The notes beneath the pieces were generated by a model, which had not been told where the DNA came from, ran no database searches, and worked only from the letters and a program-made list of their open reading frames with translations. 64,000 nt of DNA from Eublepharis macularius (taxonomy: Eukaryota > Chordata > Lepidosauria > Squamata > Eublepharidae): contig NC_072795.1 in NCBI RefSeq assembly GCF_028583425.1, positions 4,859,001 to 4,923,000 on the forward strand, given 5' to 3'. The position numbers were made by a program, and so were the translations under genes. Positions within the stretch are counted from its first letter, which is position 1, and each line of letters opens with the position of its first letter. Positions 1-11,000 of this stretch are shown one piece after another.

Positions 1-212
1 GTGGGACTCTAATCTGGAGAACCGGGTTTGATTCCCTGCTCCTCCACTTGAAGCCAGCTGGGTGACCTTGGGTCAGTCACAGCTCTTTGGAGCTCTCTCA
101 GCCCCACCCACCTCACAGGGTGATCGTTGTGGGGATAATAGCAACACGCTTTGTAAACCATTCTGAGAGGGTGTTGTCCTGAAGGGCGGTATATAAATTG
201 GGGGGGAAAGTA
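1..212 (+). mobile_element. tRNA-derived SINE, cut by window edge
   Basis: The copy begins inside the tRNA-like head (a B-box-like gggtttgattccc at 25-37). It runs through a body with a ccttgggtcagtcac motif and a cacctcacagggtgat motif that resembles the MIR/CORE-SINE core, and ends in gggcggtatataaattg. A complete minus-strand copy of the same family is at 54033-54290. The family name is not certain. Confidence 0.7.
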
Positions 213-288
213 TTCAGGGGATAGCAAGGAATCTATGGTATATCACAGATTCTAGGTGAAATCCTTTTGCAAAATTCCCTTCTGCACA

Positions 289-338
289 GGCAAAACCCTC
301 AAATCTCCAGGAATTTTCCAGACTGGAGTTGGCAACCC
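289..338 (-). mobile_element. Fragment of the AGGGTTGCCAAC-ended short DNA element
   Basis: The segment from aaatctccaggaatt to ggagttggcaaccc is one end of a roughly 200-220 bp family that recurs throughout the window (for example 3294, 4440, 41265, 44186, 53825, 60080). Only about 50 bases of this copy remain. Confidence 0.6.
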
Positions 339-505
339 AGTCCCCATCCTGCTCCCCCCCCCAGTCCTTTAGGCTGATTGGCCAGAGAACCACGTCCAGC
401 TGCTCAGAGAGCTCGAAAGAAGCAAGGAGCGGGCTGCCTTAACCTGGCTTCCGGCCATAGAATAGGGAAGGTTGACGGCTGGCTCCTCTCTGCGAGATTT
501 TCTCT

Positions 506-930
506 TTCTTCTCTCTTTTTTTAAAAATAATTTTTATTTTATTAATAAGATTAAATGCCCAATAAAGGGGCAGGGGAAAGCAGAATTAAAGAAAAGGGAA
601 GAGAAAGAGAAAAAGGGGAAATGAAAGAAAAACATTAAAGAAAGGAAAAACAAAGAGAAATGATACATATTTCATTTTCCTCTACAACACCTATTATATC
701 TTTACATCTTTACACACATAGTACTTGAAGTTTTAATACCTCTAAAATTTACCTTTTCAATACTGCCCCCTTCTATTTATTTTTCCCAAGTTTATCTCCT
801 TACTAATCAAATCCACAAATCATCAATTCATTTTTTCTCGTCTCAAGCAGAAAGTCAATAAGAGGTTTCCAGTTAACCGTGAAAGTAGACAGTGTTTTAT
901 CTCTAATCAGAGCGGTAAGGTTAGCCATCT
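506..930 (-). mobile_element. L1 LINE 3' end fragment, antisense to the palmitoyltransferase gene
   Basis: On the minus strand the segment 820-929 encodes a short L1 ORF2 C-terminal tail (KPLIDFLLETRK, then GFD and stop). An A-rich stretch and a 3'UTR-like AT-rich region follow. A related plus-strand 3' end is at 34907-35322. The fragment stops only about 18 bases before the splice acceptor of the first visible palmitoyltransferase exon (948). Confidence 0.6.
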
Positions 931-947
931 CTTTCTTCTCTCTGAAG

Positions 948-3900
948 GATTTCTGCCTGCACGATTTTGACCACCACTGCCTGTGGGTCAACAACTGTAT
1001 CGGCTGCCACAACGTGCACTTCTTTGACCTCTTTAATTCATTCCTGAGTTTATACTGCCTGGCCATGATGATTTCCTGCTACGCCTACTCGAAGCTGAGC
1101 CCCCATCAAGAGTCCTACAGCATGGAGGACGTTTGCATGTATCCTACGCCCCCAGCACCCAGCAGCAGCGCTTTGATTCCAGCTGTGTGTATTTGCATCT
1201 TTGATTCCAGCTGTGTTTGTTTGCATCTTTCAACACAAAGCTGGAAAAATCGCTGGATGCTTCTCCCTCCCTCTCCTCCCTTTCAGTGCACCACGTCAGG
1301 TTACTGCTCACACATTCACACTGCTCATTCTTAGTATCTTGGACTACCTTTGGCCCTGATAAATGCAGACAGCCCTATTGCTATGCATCTGTATCTGGTG
1401 TGGGGCAGCTTTGCCAGTTTAATCACAGGTTTGCACATTTCTAGCTGACTAGCACTGGCCCAGAATTAACCTCTAACCAGATGCCCTACGGGCAGTGCCC
1501 CCAACGACGCAAGATGGGGAAGGACTGAAATCATGTACCATGAGATCACGATGTGCAGCGCCCATTTCCCTGAGCAGGGAGAAGACTCGGTGGTAGCACT
1601 GTAAGGTTTAGCTGTGTTGGGATGCTGGAGCACTGTAATTTAAAAAATAAGTGTTAATACCAGGGCTTTTTTTCTGGGAAAAGAGGTGGTGGAACTCCGT
1701 GAGTTGCCAGCACAGGGGGCAACTCTTGGCAAGACGTGGTGCCCCTAGTACCATGTGCGCGCGCAAACTGCACGCTTGCTCCCAGGGCCAATGACGTCAC
1801 TTTGGGTCAGCTGGAACAAGGCGGGAGTTTTTTAAAGTTTAAATCGCCCTCGGTGAAAATGGTCACATGGCTGGTGGCCCCGCCCCCTGATCTCCAGACA
1901 GTGGGCAATCTAAACTCCCCTCTGACTGGAGATCAGGGGGCGGGGCCACCAGCCATGTGACCATTTCCAAGAGGTTCCGGAACTCCATTCCCCCGTGTTC
2001 CAGCTGAAAAAAAGCCCTGGTTAATATGCTCATAAAACATAAGGGGACGCGAGGAGGCAAGAAGCCCAGAACACAGCTTCCACTGTCCCCCAAGGCGGCC
2101 CCCCAGCCCCAACTCCAGCTATAACCTTTTACAAAGAGCCGCAACACAACCAGTTTATCAGCAAGTACATTTGAAGGTTGCATTTGCCCCAGAAACCCTT
2201 TTACAAGAGTTAAAAAAATACCATCAGAGAATTATATCTGCCATGTTCTGCCATAGCTTTTCATCAAATTAAGAAGCTACTATCCCTAAATACTATTTTT
2301 TGCTGTTTTAAAAAAAGCCTTTCTAATTTTTTCAATAGACGCATTGAACACTTCAATAATTTAATGTTTTTTTTAAAAAAAAACCCATATTGGAATAGTT
2401 AGTGAAAATGTATTCATGATTCAGCGTTAATATCTACTTTTAACCAGGGGTTGCCTCTTAGGAGACTAATTTCCCCACCTTTAAGAGTTCTGTATGTATT
2501 AGCTTTACTTTACATATCAATAATAGCAAAATTGACACCTGTAATGGAAGCCCAAATTGTTGTATCCGTTTAAGGCTGGTTCCACACGTTCTTAAAGGGA
2601 CGGCCACTTACCAAACGCTGGTGGTTTTTCCCCTTGACTCCAGACATCTCCGTTTTCAAAATGGTTGCAGGCTGATTGGCTTCTGTTTTCTCGGTGTTTT
2701 CTCCGGCACCGAAAAAACAAAAGCTAAACAGCCAGCAACTATTCTAAAAATGGAGACATCTGGAATCAAGGGGAAAAGCTGCCAGCATTTGGTGAGTGGC
2801 CGTCCCTTTAAGAACGTGTGGAAACAGCCAAAGTTCTTTGGAAAACAGCTCCCCGTCTTTGGAGGTTTTCAAGCAGAGGCTAGATGGCCACCTGACAGCA
2901 ATGCTGATTCTGTGAACCTGGGCAGATCATGAGAGGGGAGGGCAGGAAGGATCGCATCAGTGCTTAGTTCTCCTGGCCACTTCTTACATGCCCAGGGTAA
3001 TGCCAATTGACACTTAGGGTCAGGAGGGAATTTTCTCTAGGCCAGTTTGGCCAGGGATTCTGGAAGAGTTTTGCCATCTTCTGGGCATGGAGCAGAGGTC
3101 TCGGGGTATGGAGGTAGTTGTGAATTTCACTGGGGGGGGGCGTATTTGTGAATTTCCTGCATTGTGCAGGGGTTGGACTAGATGACCCCGTAGACCCCTT
3201 CCAACCGTATGATTCTATGATTAAGCAAGAGCTGCCTTGAAGGGTTAGACCGAAGCACCAGGGTTTTGTTGCCCATAACAGGAGGCTACTGAACAGGGTT
3301 GCCGGCTCCAGGTTGGGAAATTCCTGGAGATTTGGGGGAGTGGAGCTTGGAAAGGGTGGGGTTTGTGGAGGGGAGGGAGCTCGGCAGGTTACAATGCCAT
3401 AGCAGCCATTTTCTCCAGGGGAACTGATCTCTGTCACCTGTACATCAATTGTAATTCTGGGAGATCTCTAGCCCAGTGGCATAGCGTGGGGAGGGGCAGA
3501 GAGGAGGCAGCCCTGGGTGCATAATTTTTAGGGGGTGCCATGCCCAAGAGAGCCTGCACTGCGTCCGCAGGAGGCCACCCATGGCGCCCTGGCCGCCTGC
3601 TGCGCCAACAAGGTGGCCGGCTCGCTAGGTGCTGAGCTGGCCTGGCCATCTTGCAGCCGAGAAGCGTGCCAACCTGGTGGTGGCGGTGCAAATAACTTCC
3701 ACAGAGGGCTGCCTGTTAAGGGAACGGGGAGGCAAGCGGCCAGAATCACGGGAGAGTTCCCAGGGGGGCAGCCGTGCTCTGTGCGATGAAGTGATGTCAT
3801 CACGCAGTCACAGGAAGGCGTGCATGTGTGGTACCAGGGGCACCACCTCCTACCGAGAGTTGCCCAGGGTGCTGCCAGCCCACACTATGCTGCTGCTCCA

Positions 3901-6900
3901 GCCACCACCTGGAGGCTGGCAACCCAACTACTGAAGCAAATGGCCACCCTCAGACACTTGTCCCCGCTCATGCAGATGGCCCTGACATTCGGCTGGTCTG
4001 TCTCCGTCTCTCTTCATTCCGTTCCTTGACTCTCTTGCTCCCAGCCATGTCGTGTTCATACCCACGTTATTCTACCTGTTCCTGCTTCTCAGTCAGCTGA
4101 CCGTCCAGGCCAACTACGTCCGCACAACTCAGGACAAACTTCAGGTACTACCTAAAGGCATAGCAGGATTTGGGCCCAGTGGCACCTTAGAGACCGACAA
4201 GATTTTTCAAGGGCTTGAGATTCTGCGAGTCGAAGCTCCCTTCTTCAGATATCAGGACTCAAATCCTGCCGTTCTACTGCAGGCCAACACGGCTACCTGC
4301 CTGAAACCAGAGCGACGCTTCGGCTCCAAAATTTTTCGAAGGGGAGGGGGAGAACCTGGTCTTTAGCCCTCATCCGCACAGAGGAAGAATTCCCAGTGTG
4401 TCTGAGGATGAGGGAGTGATGCTTCAAGTTCCCTACATGTAGGGTTGCCAACTCTGCGTTGGGAAATTCCTGGAGATTTGGGGGCAGAGCAAGGGGATGA
4501 CAGGGTTTGGTGAGGGGAGAGACCTTAGCAGGGTATAAGGCCATAAAGCAGGGACCCCCATCCTTTTTTGGGCAGCTTTGGAATTCTGACACAGTGTGGT
4601 GGGTGCAGCTACAAAATGGCTGCCACGCAATGGCTGCCTCAGGAGACGGAACCAGCCACACAGTGTCTGCCACACAGCTTAACTTCCCTCACACGCTAAA
4701 GATCTTTGAGCTGCTGTGGCACGGTGGTTAAGTGGTTGGGTTGTGAATCTGCACTCTGCTGGTTCGACTCGCACACCTGCCATAAGCTTAACAGGTGACC
4801 TTGGGTAAACCATTCCTCTTGGCCCCAGCTCCCCAGTTGCATTGTGAGGATAATGACTTTGTTCACTGCTCTGAGTGGCATACTAATCTATCTAGAAGAG
4901 CTTTATATAAATGCAGTTATTTATTACAGAGAGCTGCTTTAGCATAGTGGTTGGGCTGTGAATCAGCACTCTGCTGGTTCTAATCCCACTCCTGCCAGAA
5001 GCTCAGCAGGTGGCTCAGCCTTGGATAAGCCACTCCTCTCAGCCCAGCTCCCCAGCTGCGTTGCGAGGACAAGCCCAGTAGATAAGCACCGTGCTGGTGT
5101 TCTTGTTGTTATTTGTTGTGGTGGCAGCTGCCGCCAAACCTGCGTTTTAAAAATCTGCACAGGCAATCAAATATCCAGTGACAAATCAGAGGCTTTGGTG
5201 GGAGAAAGTCCCAGCTCACCCCACCCACTTTCTAGAAACATTTGGCAGGTGAGAGGTAGGGTTGCCGGTTCCCTTTAACCTCCCAGCAGGAGGGGGCACC
5301 TGGCACTTACCTTTATGACCTTTGGCTCCTGTGAAGTACTAGAGCATGCTTGCCAGCCCGGTAAGTGGCAGCAGGAGGCAGAGGCTGGGAGCGGGGGATC
5401 CCCACCCCCACTCAGAGACCTGGCAGCCCTAGAGTCAAGTAAGGTGCCAGTGGCCACCGTGGTGCCTCCAGCCAAAGCTGCCATTTCCTGCAAGGGAACC
5501 GATCTTTGTCATCTGGAGATCAGTTGTCATTCTGGGAGATCTTCAGGCCCCACCTGGAGATTGGCAACCACACCTGTAGCACACATCTTGGTCCAAGGGC
5601 ACATGCCAGCAAGGGCCTTCCAACCTCCACCACTCACCGTCTCCTTCCACCCACAGGATGACACTTCCCAAGAGAAACTCTTCAAATTCTGCCGAGCTTG
5701 GAGGTGGCTCTCAGTTCTGCGCACCCGGAAAGAACCAAAGTAAGTGACTCAAACTTTGTGGAAGAAGCTTTACCTGGGTAGCAGGATCATCCGAGGATCA
5801 GTTTCCCTGGCATTTAACTCACTTTACACTTAGAGTGCGTTTTTGAAAAATGGGAAGATATATTGTCGGCATAAATAAACAAGTCACCTTTTACATTAGG
5901 GCTACTGCATGCACGGGATTCAATCCATGCTTAATCCATTGATTCATCAGTTAAGTCAGTCTAAGTAGCCATATGAATACACTATTTTTGAATAAAGGTG
6001 GGAGGAATGAACTTTGTTTCTAAATGCTGCCCCGTGAGAGAAAGAGCGAGCCAGAAGGGGACTGCCTCTTCCAAATGGTTCAAATGGGGATGCATCTAAA
6101 GGGGAATATCTCTTCTGAGGGAGAATACCTCTTGCAAGCATTATGTTTATCACGAGTAACAAAAAAACGGTGTGGGGAAAAGTACAATGGGCTCTAGAAA
6201 GGGGAGGGCGAGCAGGGGAGGCATTGCCTACTCTTCCGTGACTGACTGATCCTGGCCGGGTGAAGGTAGGGGGCAAACATTGCCACCTGCTCAATGCCTG
6301 ATCCCAGAGGGTGGGCATTGCCCCCTGCTCCATTCCTGATCCCGGCTGGGTGAAGGGGGGCAGGCATAGCTGCCTACTCTGTTCCTGATCCCGATGGGGT
6401 AAAAAGGGGGATGGCATTTCCACCTGCTCCGCTCCTGATCCCGGCCAAGTGAAGAGGGGTTGGACATTGCCAACTGCTCTGGGCCTGATCCCAGCCAGGT
6501 GAAGGTGGGGGGAGGGCATTGCCACCTGCTCCTCTCTGGATCCCAGCCAGGTGAAGGTGGGGGAAGGGCATTGCCACCTGCTCCGTGCCCAATTTTGGCC
6601 TGCGCTTCCTGCCACAGCATGCTCTCTGGAGGTCTGGCTGTCTCCTCTGGGCTTCCCTCCACAGCAGTGCCTTCTGGAGGTGCACCGGGGTAGGAAGCTG
6701 AGCTAATAGGAGGAGTGGGATTCTGAGCTAATGGCAGGAGTGGGATTCGATCCAGCAGAATGCTGCTTGGGAGCCCAACCACTATGCTAAAGCAGCTCTC
6801 TGTAATAGTAACTGTGCTTGTATATAGGTCTTCTAGACAGATCATTGCCCTACTTGGAGTGCTGAACAAAGTCAGAATTGTGATTATCCCCACAATATAG

Positions 6901-9900
6901 CTGGGGAGCTGGGCTGAGAGGAGGGGCTGACCCAAGGCCACCTGCTGAGCTCATGACAAGACTGGGCTTTGAACTAGCAGAGTGCTGATTCACAGCCCAA
7001 CCGCTATTTTAAAGCAGCTCCTTTATAATAATAACGACACTTATATGCCGCCCTTCTAGACAGATTAGTGCCTCATTCAGGCGGGTGAACAAGGTCAGTG
7101 TTATCATTATCCCCACAATACAACTGGGGAGCTGGGCTGAGAGATGAAGAGAGCCTAGACTCTCAAAAGCTCGTACCTGGGAATCTAGTTGAGCTTTAAG
7201 GTGCTACTGGACCCGAATCTTGCTCTTCTAATACAGACCAACATGGCTGCCCACTTGCAACAAACTTCCCTTATTACGGTGCTCGATTGTCCATGACATG
7301 TGCTGAGTGATACGTCAGGGGTCAGGAGGTCCACCCCTTCACGTGCACTGAATTAACACCCTCTGATTCTGCCCTTCGGCTCCCGGGTACAGAGAGAAAT
7401 CAGCCAAGCCGAAAGCAAGATCCGAAGAAGCCAGGAAGGTATCTCCAGTCTCCAGCTTCGGTTTGATGGCACCAAGCCCTTCCCGCAGCTGCAGCCCTCC
7501 CGACATGCCCGGTGAGCAGGCAACACCCAAGGCCTGGCATCACTTCCTGGCTGCTGTGGGCAGCCTTCTGCACTGGAAGGGCCCCAGGCTGGAAGAGTCA
7601 ACACAGCAGGTGAGGCTCCGCCATGAAGGTGCAGAAGGAAAAAGGCCAGCAAAGGTGACCTGACAGTCGGATCGTCAGGGGCAGCCTTAGTCATTCTGGG
7701 GCCACTTCTACAACCCCCCCCCCACCAGGGCCACCCTGCAGGGCCTCGCAAGGTGTGGCCCCGCCTCCACGAAGGGGTGCCAGTTCCCCTTCTGGGTGGG
7801 AGATGGGAGACCTGGCACTCAACTTTTTGCTTCGCTCACGCTCTCCTGGGCGGCACGATGGTGTCACTTCCGGGAAGTGACATTGTGCAGGCCTCGTGCC
7901 ATGGGAGCACGGCCAGAGGGGCCCAGGCAAGCTCCTGCACTTCACAGCAGGCCAATTTAAGCCTCAAACGGGCCCAATTCAGCCCATTTGGGTCCCAAAT
8001 GAGCCCACTGTAGAGTGCAAGAGTATGCCTTATAGGATTCTCATCCCCCCGCCCGGGGCAAGGGATCCCCCAATCCCACCCTTCCCCCCCGGGGGGGGCC
8101 GCTCCCATGCCATGAGAGCGGGGTGGCAGCGGCGGCAGCCAAGAGAGAGCAGGCAGCAGTGGCAAGAGCAGGCCACTCCCACCGCCGCAGGCAGAGACAA
8201 GGGCCACAGCGGCGGCAAGAGGGTGAGCTGCCTGCTCTCTCTGTCCCTACCCGACGTGCGTGACATTGTTACGCAGGGCGCCCTTTGACCCTGCATGATG
8301 ATGTCACTCCCAGAAGTGATGTCGTCGTCGTGCGCGCACAGACTCTCTGGAGCAGCCACAGGGTAAGAGCCAGCGTCCCAGTCTCCCGCCCGGAGACTTG
8401 AGGGACCTAGCAACCCTAGTGCCGCATTCCTCTACCTTTTCCCGCACCGGCCAGGTAAATGGGGGCGCAGGGGTAGGGTGGGCGCGGAGGACCCCCTGCC
8501 CCCAGCAGGGGACTGGCAACCCTACCTCCATGCGAGGCAAGAAGGAGCCATCACTGCAGTGCGGGGCCTGGTGCAGCTGCCCTGGACGCCTATTAAGATC
8601 ACCCCTGCAGAGAGGGCCTCTTCTCTGGCCATGCCACCCCTCCTGGTCATCAGTGTAAATTACCTCCTGGGCATCCCCTCCCAGGCTCACCCTGCCTCCA
8701 GCTGGCTCCAAGCCAAGCCCCTCTAACACTGGCACAGGGGCTGGGCTGGAATCCAGCCAGCAGGAAGAGGCAGTGAGCGAACTTTGCTTCCTGAAACAAA
8801 ATGCCTTGAGCCTGTCTCGCAGTTGGGTTGCCTTCCTTGGAGCAATACCTTTGAGCATTTGGAGCTTTTTAGCTAGGAACGAAGGCTGGCAGTGGGACAG
8901 GAAAGATGAGATGGACTGGCCATCTTCAGATTACAGGATCTCAAGGAGATTGCCCTATGGCCTTGTTTATGGAAATGTCCTTGATACTGCATTGAAATGT
9001 AGTTGATACTGATTGTACTAATTCCATACTGTGTAATCCGCCTTGAGGCTCAGTGAGAAAGGTGGACTATAAATGACAAATAAAAAATAAGATCCAAAGG
9101 AGTTAGCCGTGTTAGTCTGTAGTAGCAAAATAGAAAAGAGTCCAGTAGCACCTTTAAGGCTGACCAACTTTACTGTAGCATAAGCTTTCGAGAATCACAG
9201 TTCTCTTCGTCAGATGCATCTTAATCATAGAATCATATGCATCTGACGAAGAGAACTGTGATTCTCGAAAGCTTATGCTACAGTAAAGTTGGTTAGTCTT
9301 AAAAGTGCTACTGGACTCTTTTCTAAATAAAAAATAAGTACTGTTGTTAAGGAAGGGGGGGAGATCTTGCCCCCCTTTCTTCAGGACCAGTGGTTATGGC
9401 TCAGTGGCTGTAGAGGCCTTCCCGTGATATTGCCTCCTAGGATTCAAAGGTTTCCTGAAACAGATAAAGTACAAATGGAAGAGGCTCGCCACAAAATCCA
9501 TGTTTTGTGGAGTGCTTGACCTCATGCCGTGCCTTCCCGTTTGGTGATGGCTCGATGCTTCCCCCTGCAGGCTGGCAAGAAGAAGAGCAGCTGGCCTCTG
9601 CAAACCACGGACAGAAGAGTGGAGGAGATCCTCAGTGAGTAGATTTCCTATGATCCGCTCTCCATCTGTCTTGATGGGGTTGAAGTCGAGGAAACGACGG
9701 AGGAAGCTGTGGGTCTGATCAGGGAGGTCTTCAGTGCTGTAGCCGACCCTCAAGGGGAGGAGATTGATTGTGAACATTTTATCTAGGAAGCGACACAAGC
9801 AGGGATTTGACGTGGGATTGTGGAGGCTGAATAACCTTCCAGAATTTCTTCCTTGACGTTGTTGGGGCTTTGCTCACGGGGTCTCCTTGATTTGCGTAAT

Positions 9901-10422
9901 CTGAGAGTAAGGCGGGAGAATTCCCTCTAACAAATTTCTAGGGGGTGTACGGGAAACGTGCCATTCTCCACGGCGTGTGGATTAAGACAACTGAATGCAG
10001 GCCTTTAATGCTCCCTGTTGCATTAAAGGCCTGCAATCAGTTACTGTCTTCTGCAAAAAGAATTGCAATCTAAACTCCCCTCTGTCTGGAGATCAGGGGG
10101 CGGGGCCACCGGCCATGCGACCATTTTCAAGAGGTGCCGGAACTCAGTTCCACCGCGTTCCCGCTGAAAAAAAGCCCTTCCTATTGTTAAACTCTAGTCA
10201 ATATGTGGAGGACTGAGGCAGCTAACTTCAAAATGCTAAGTGATCATATCAGGAGAAGGAATATCAGCTCTCGCTCTCTCTTTCTTGCCAGTCCCGGAAA
10301 TGGTAGACTCCGTGCAGCTACTGGACGAAGACCAAGATGCCCATTGGAAATGCCAGGTCTACATCAACAGACGCACCCCTTCGTCACCTACGGGCACTCT
10401 CCTCTCTCTGTCAGATATCTGA
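948..10422 (+). CDS. DHHC-type palmitoyltransferase, 3' six exons (5' part outside window)
   Basis: This is a partial spliced gene of the ZDHHC family, membrane enzymes that attach palmitate to protein cysteines. Exons: 948-1138, 4045-4144, 5657-5739, 7393-7438, 9571-9634 and 10292-10422 (TGA at 10420). All have ag/gt borders and compatible phases, giving about 204 residues. Exon 1 carries the end of the cysteine-rich domain: FDHHC with the catalytic Cys at residue 11, then LWVNNCIG, then a hydrophobic segment at about 26-46. Exon 2 adds a second membrane helix (about 66-84) and TTQD at 91-94, at the position of the family's TTxE motif. The remaining tail is hydrophilic and Lys-rich (about 118-150) and ends TLLSLSDI. 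Leu replaces the usual Pro after DHHC. The exon 1 donor (gtatcc) is the weakest site. The cytosolic tail matches no paralogue I can name; ZDHHC19-like is only a guess. The family call is firm, the subfamily open. Confidence 0.8.
1661..2019. mobile_element. Non-autonomous hAT-type element (CAGGGCTTTTTTT family)
   Basis: The ends are CAGGGCTTTTTTTC and its inverted copy (AAAAAAAGCCCTG). They are flanked by gttaatac (1653-1660) and gttaatat (2020-2027), an 8-bp target duplication with one mismatch, as expected for hAT. A shorter relative with a similar duplication is at 39534-39845. It lies in intron 1 of the palmitoyltransferase gene. Confidence 0.8.
2574..2829. mobile_element. Short palindromic DNA element
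   Basis: Inverted ends of more than 30 bases begin GGCTGGTTCCACACGTTC on the left and read GGCTGTTTCCACACGTTC inverted on the right. The interior also pairs partly with itself. The superfamily is not clear, and no clean target duplication is seen. Confidence 0.65.
2850..3222 (+). mobile_element. CR1 LINE 3' end
   Basis: Contains the last codons and 3'UTR of CR1: ttcaagcagaggctagatgg, then ggttggactagatgacc, then the terminal gattctatgatt repeat that marks CR1 ends. Similar tails are at 24366-24406, 30060-30125 and 52670-53004. Confidence 0.85.
3294..3926 (+). mobile_element. AGGGTTGCC-ended short element, split by a later insertion
   Basis: The left part (3294-3473) reads agggttgccggctcc to gagatctctagcc and the right part (3896-3926) is ctccagccaccacctggaggctggcaaccc. 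Together they make one copy of the abundant family. The gap is the element at 3474-3895. Confidence 0.7.
3474..3895. mobile_element. Non-autonomous hAT-type element (CAGTGGCATAGCGTGGG family)
   Basis: The inverted ends are CAGTGGCATAGCGTGGG and CAGCAGCATAGTGTGGG. The flanks ctctagcc (3466-3473) and ctccagcc (3896-3903) match at 7 of 8 bases. It interrupts an older AGGGTTGCC-family copy. Confidence 0.7.
4440..4555 (+). mobile_element. AGGGTTGCCAAC-family element, 5' half
   Basis: Starts agggttgccaactc and continues gggaaattcctggagatttgg and cagggtataaggccata, then leaves the family consensus. Confidence 0.65.
4690..5100 (+). mobile_element. Two tandem tRNA-derived SINE copies
   Basis: Two head-to-tail copies start near 4697 and 4928. 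Each has a tRNA-like head (ggcacggtggttaag; gcatagtggttgg), a B-box-like gctggttcgactc / gctggttctaatcc, and a cctctcagcccagctcccca body. The second copy is 3' truncated. They lie in intron 2 of the palmitoyltransferase gene. Confidence 0.65.
5459..5575 (+). mobile_element. AGGGTTGCCAAC-family element, 3' half
   Basis: Shows the family's caaagctgccatttcctgc, gatctttgtcatctggag and ggccccacctggagattggc blocks, ending shortly before exon 3 of the palmitoyltransferase gene (5657). Confidence 0.65.
6240..6600. repeat. Intronic minisatellite, roughly 40-57 bp units
   Basis: About seven imperfect tandem units share cctgatcccagccaggtgaa, a G-run and gcattgccacctgctc. The last two units are the most alike, and unit length varies through the G-run. 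It sits in the intron between exons 3 and 4 of the palmitoyltransferase gene. Open frames across it are repeat artefacts. Confidence 0.85.
6690..7142 (-). mobile_element. Cluster of three minus-strand tRNA-derived SINE copies
   Basis: Read on the minus strand, the copies repeat a tRNA-like head (gagctgctttaaaatagcgg), gattctggttc-like box remnants, a cccagctccccag body and an atataag 3' part. Boundaries are near 6690, 6808, 7027 and 7142. They are the same family as 4690-5100. Confidence 0.6.
7150..7262 (+). repeat. Arm of the AAGCTTTCGAGA hairpin repeat family
   Basis: Contains actctcaaaagctcgtacc, gctttaaggtgctactggac and ctaatacagaccaacatggctg, the blocks that occur as full hairpins at 9101-9332 and 41906-42335. 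Confidence 0.6.
7830..8420. repeat. GC-rich repeat with gtgacgtcacttcc motifs
   Basis: Shares ggagacctggcactcaa, gtgtcacttccgggaagtgac and gatgtcactcccagaagtgatg with 46030-46450, 36590-36760 and 59955-60085. It ends gggacctagcaaccct, like the AGGGTTGCC family. Probably a short DNA element; exact ends not resolved. Confidence 0.5.
8985..9090 (+). mobile_element. LINE 3' tail (CR1/L2-like)
   Basis: Carries gtgtaatccgccttgaggctcagtgagaaagg, then ggactataaat and an A-rich end. Close relatives are at 49570-49640 (plus) and 21020-21060, 38563-38705 and 44690-44830 (minus). Confidence 0.6.
9101..9332. repeat. Near-perfect hairpin repeat (AAGCTTTCGAGA family)
   Basis: The left arm (about 9140-9220: gagtccagtagcacc through gcataagctttcgagaatc to cgtcagatgcat) is repeated inverted at about 9237-9323. 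A short spacer and an outer gttagccgtgttagtctg segment complete it. Other members: 7150, 18256, 41906, 48380 and 55115. Confidence 0.8.
10056..10179. mobile_element. hAT-type CAGGGCTTTTTTT element, one end only
   Basis: Matches the right half of 1661-2019 and 39534-39845 (aatctaaactcccctctgtc, gaccattttcaagaggtgc) and ends gctgaaaaaaagccc. Confidence 0.65.
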
Positions 10423-10474
10423 AGAGGATCTTCGCAGCTCTCCCAGCTGCCACAATTTTGTAATGGGGAAAGTG

Positions 10475-10480
10475 ATTAAA
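10475..10480 (+). promoter_or_regulatory. Candidate polyA signal (ATTAAA) of the palmitoyltransferase gene
   Basis: ATTAAA lies 52 bases after the stop codon and is followed about 45 bases later by a T/G-rich stretch. It is the commonest variant hexamer and the first plausible signal downstream of the stop. Confidence 0.45.
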
Positions 10481-10685
10481 ACTCGATGTAAAGTCACTCT
10501 CTCCCTTCTGCTGTTTATTTGCTCCGTTAGGTGCTCAAGGGTTAGCTGAAATGAAGACCTACCACTGGGTTGTATCCAGAAATGTGTAGGAGGGGGTGGG
10601 GGTTATGTCTACAAAATTCAAAGGGCCCAGCTCACCCAGGGGGACCAGGGAGCCAGGCAAGGTGCTGCCGGCCCTGGGGAAATCC

Positions 10686-10830
10686 CTGCTTTAATGAAGC
10701 AACTCTGGGAATGATTCCTGGAGGTTTTGGGGGTGGAGCATGAGGAGGGTGGGGTTTGAGAAGGGACCTCAGCAGAGCATAATGCCATACCATCCACCTT
10801 CTAAAGTGGCCATTTTCTCTGTAGTCTATT
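10686..10830 (+). mobile_element. AGGGTTGCCAAC-family element fragment
   Basis: Shows ggaatgattcctggaggttttggggg, cagcagagcataatgccat and ggccattttctctg, in family order, without either terminus. Confidence 0.55.
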
Positions 10831-11000
10831 TTTTTAAAAAAGAATCACAAAACATGATAGGTGTTTAGAGCTTGCTGGCTGGTGTGAGTGTGTGAGAAAA
10901 CAACAAACTTACACTTAGCTTAGGTTTAGAAAAGAAATAAGAGTTCTTTATTATAGAAACTCCATACTCTGATAGGAAAGAGAGAGTGATTCCTATCCAC

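Noticed and set aside
1139-1331. Continuation of the first palmitoyltransferase exon beyond 1138
   Set aside because: The frame stays open, but hydrophobicity and family similarity end. The phase-2 join at 1138 to the membrane helix at 4045 gives a coherent protein, despite a weak donor.
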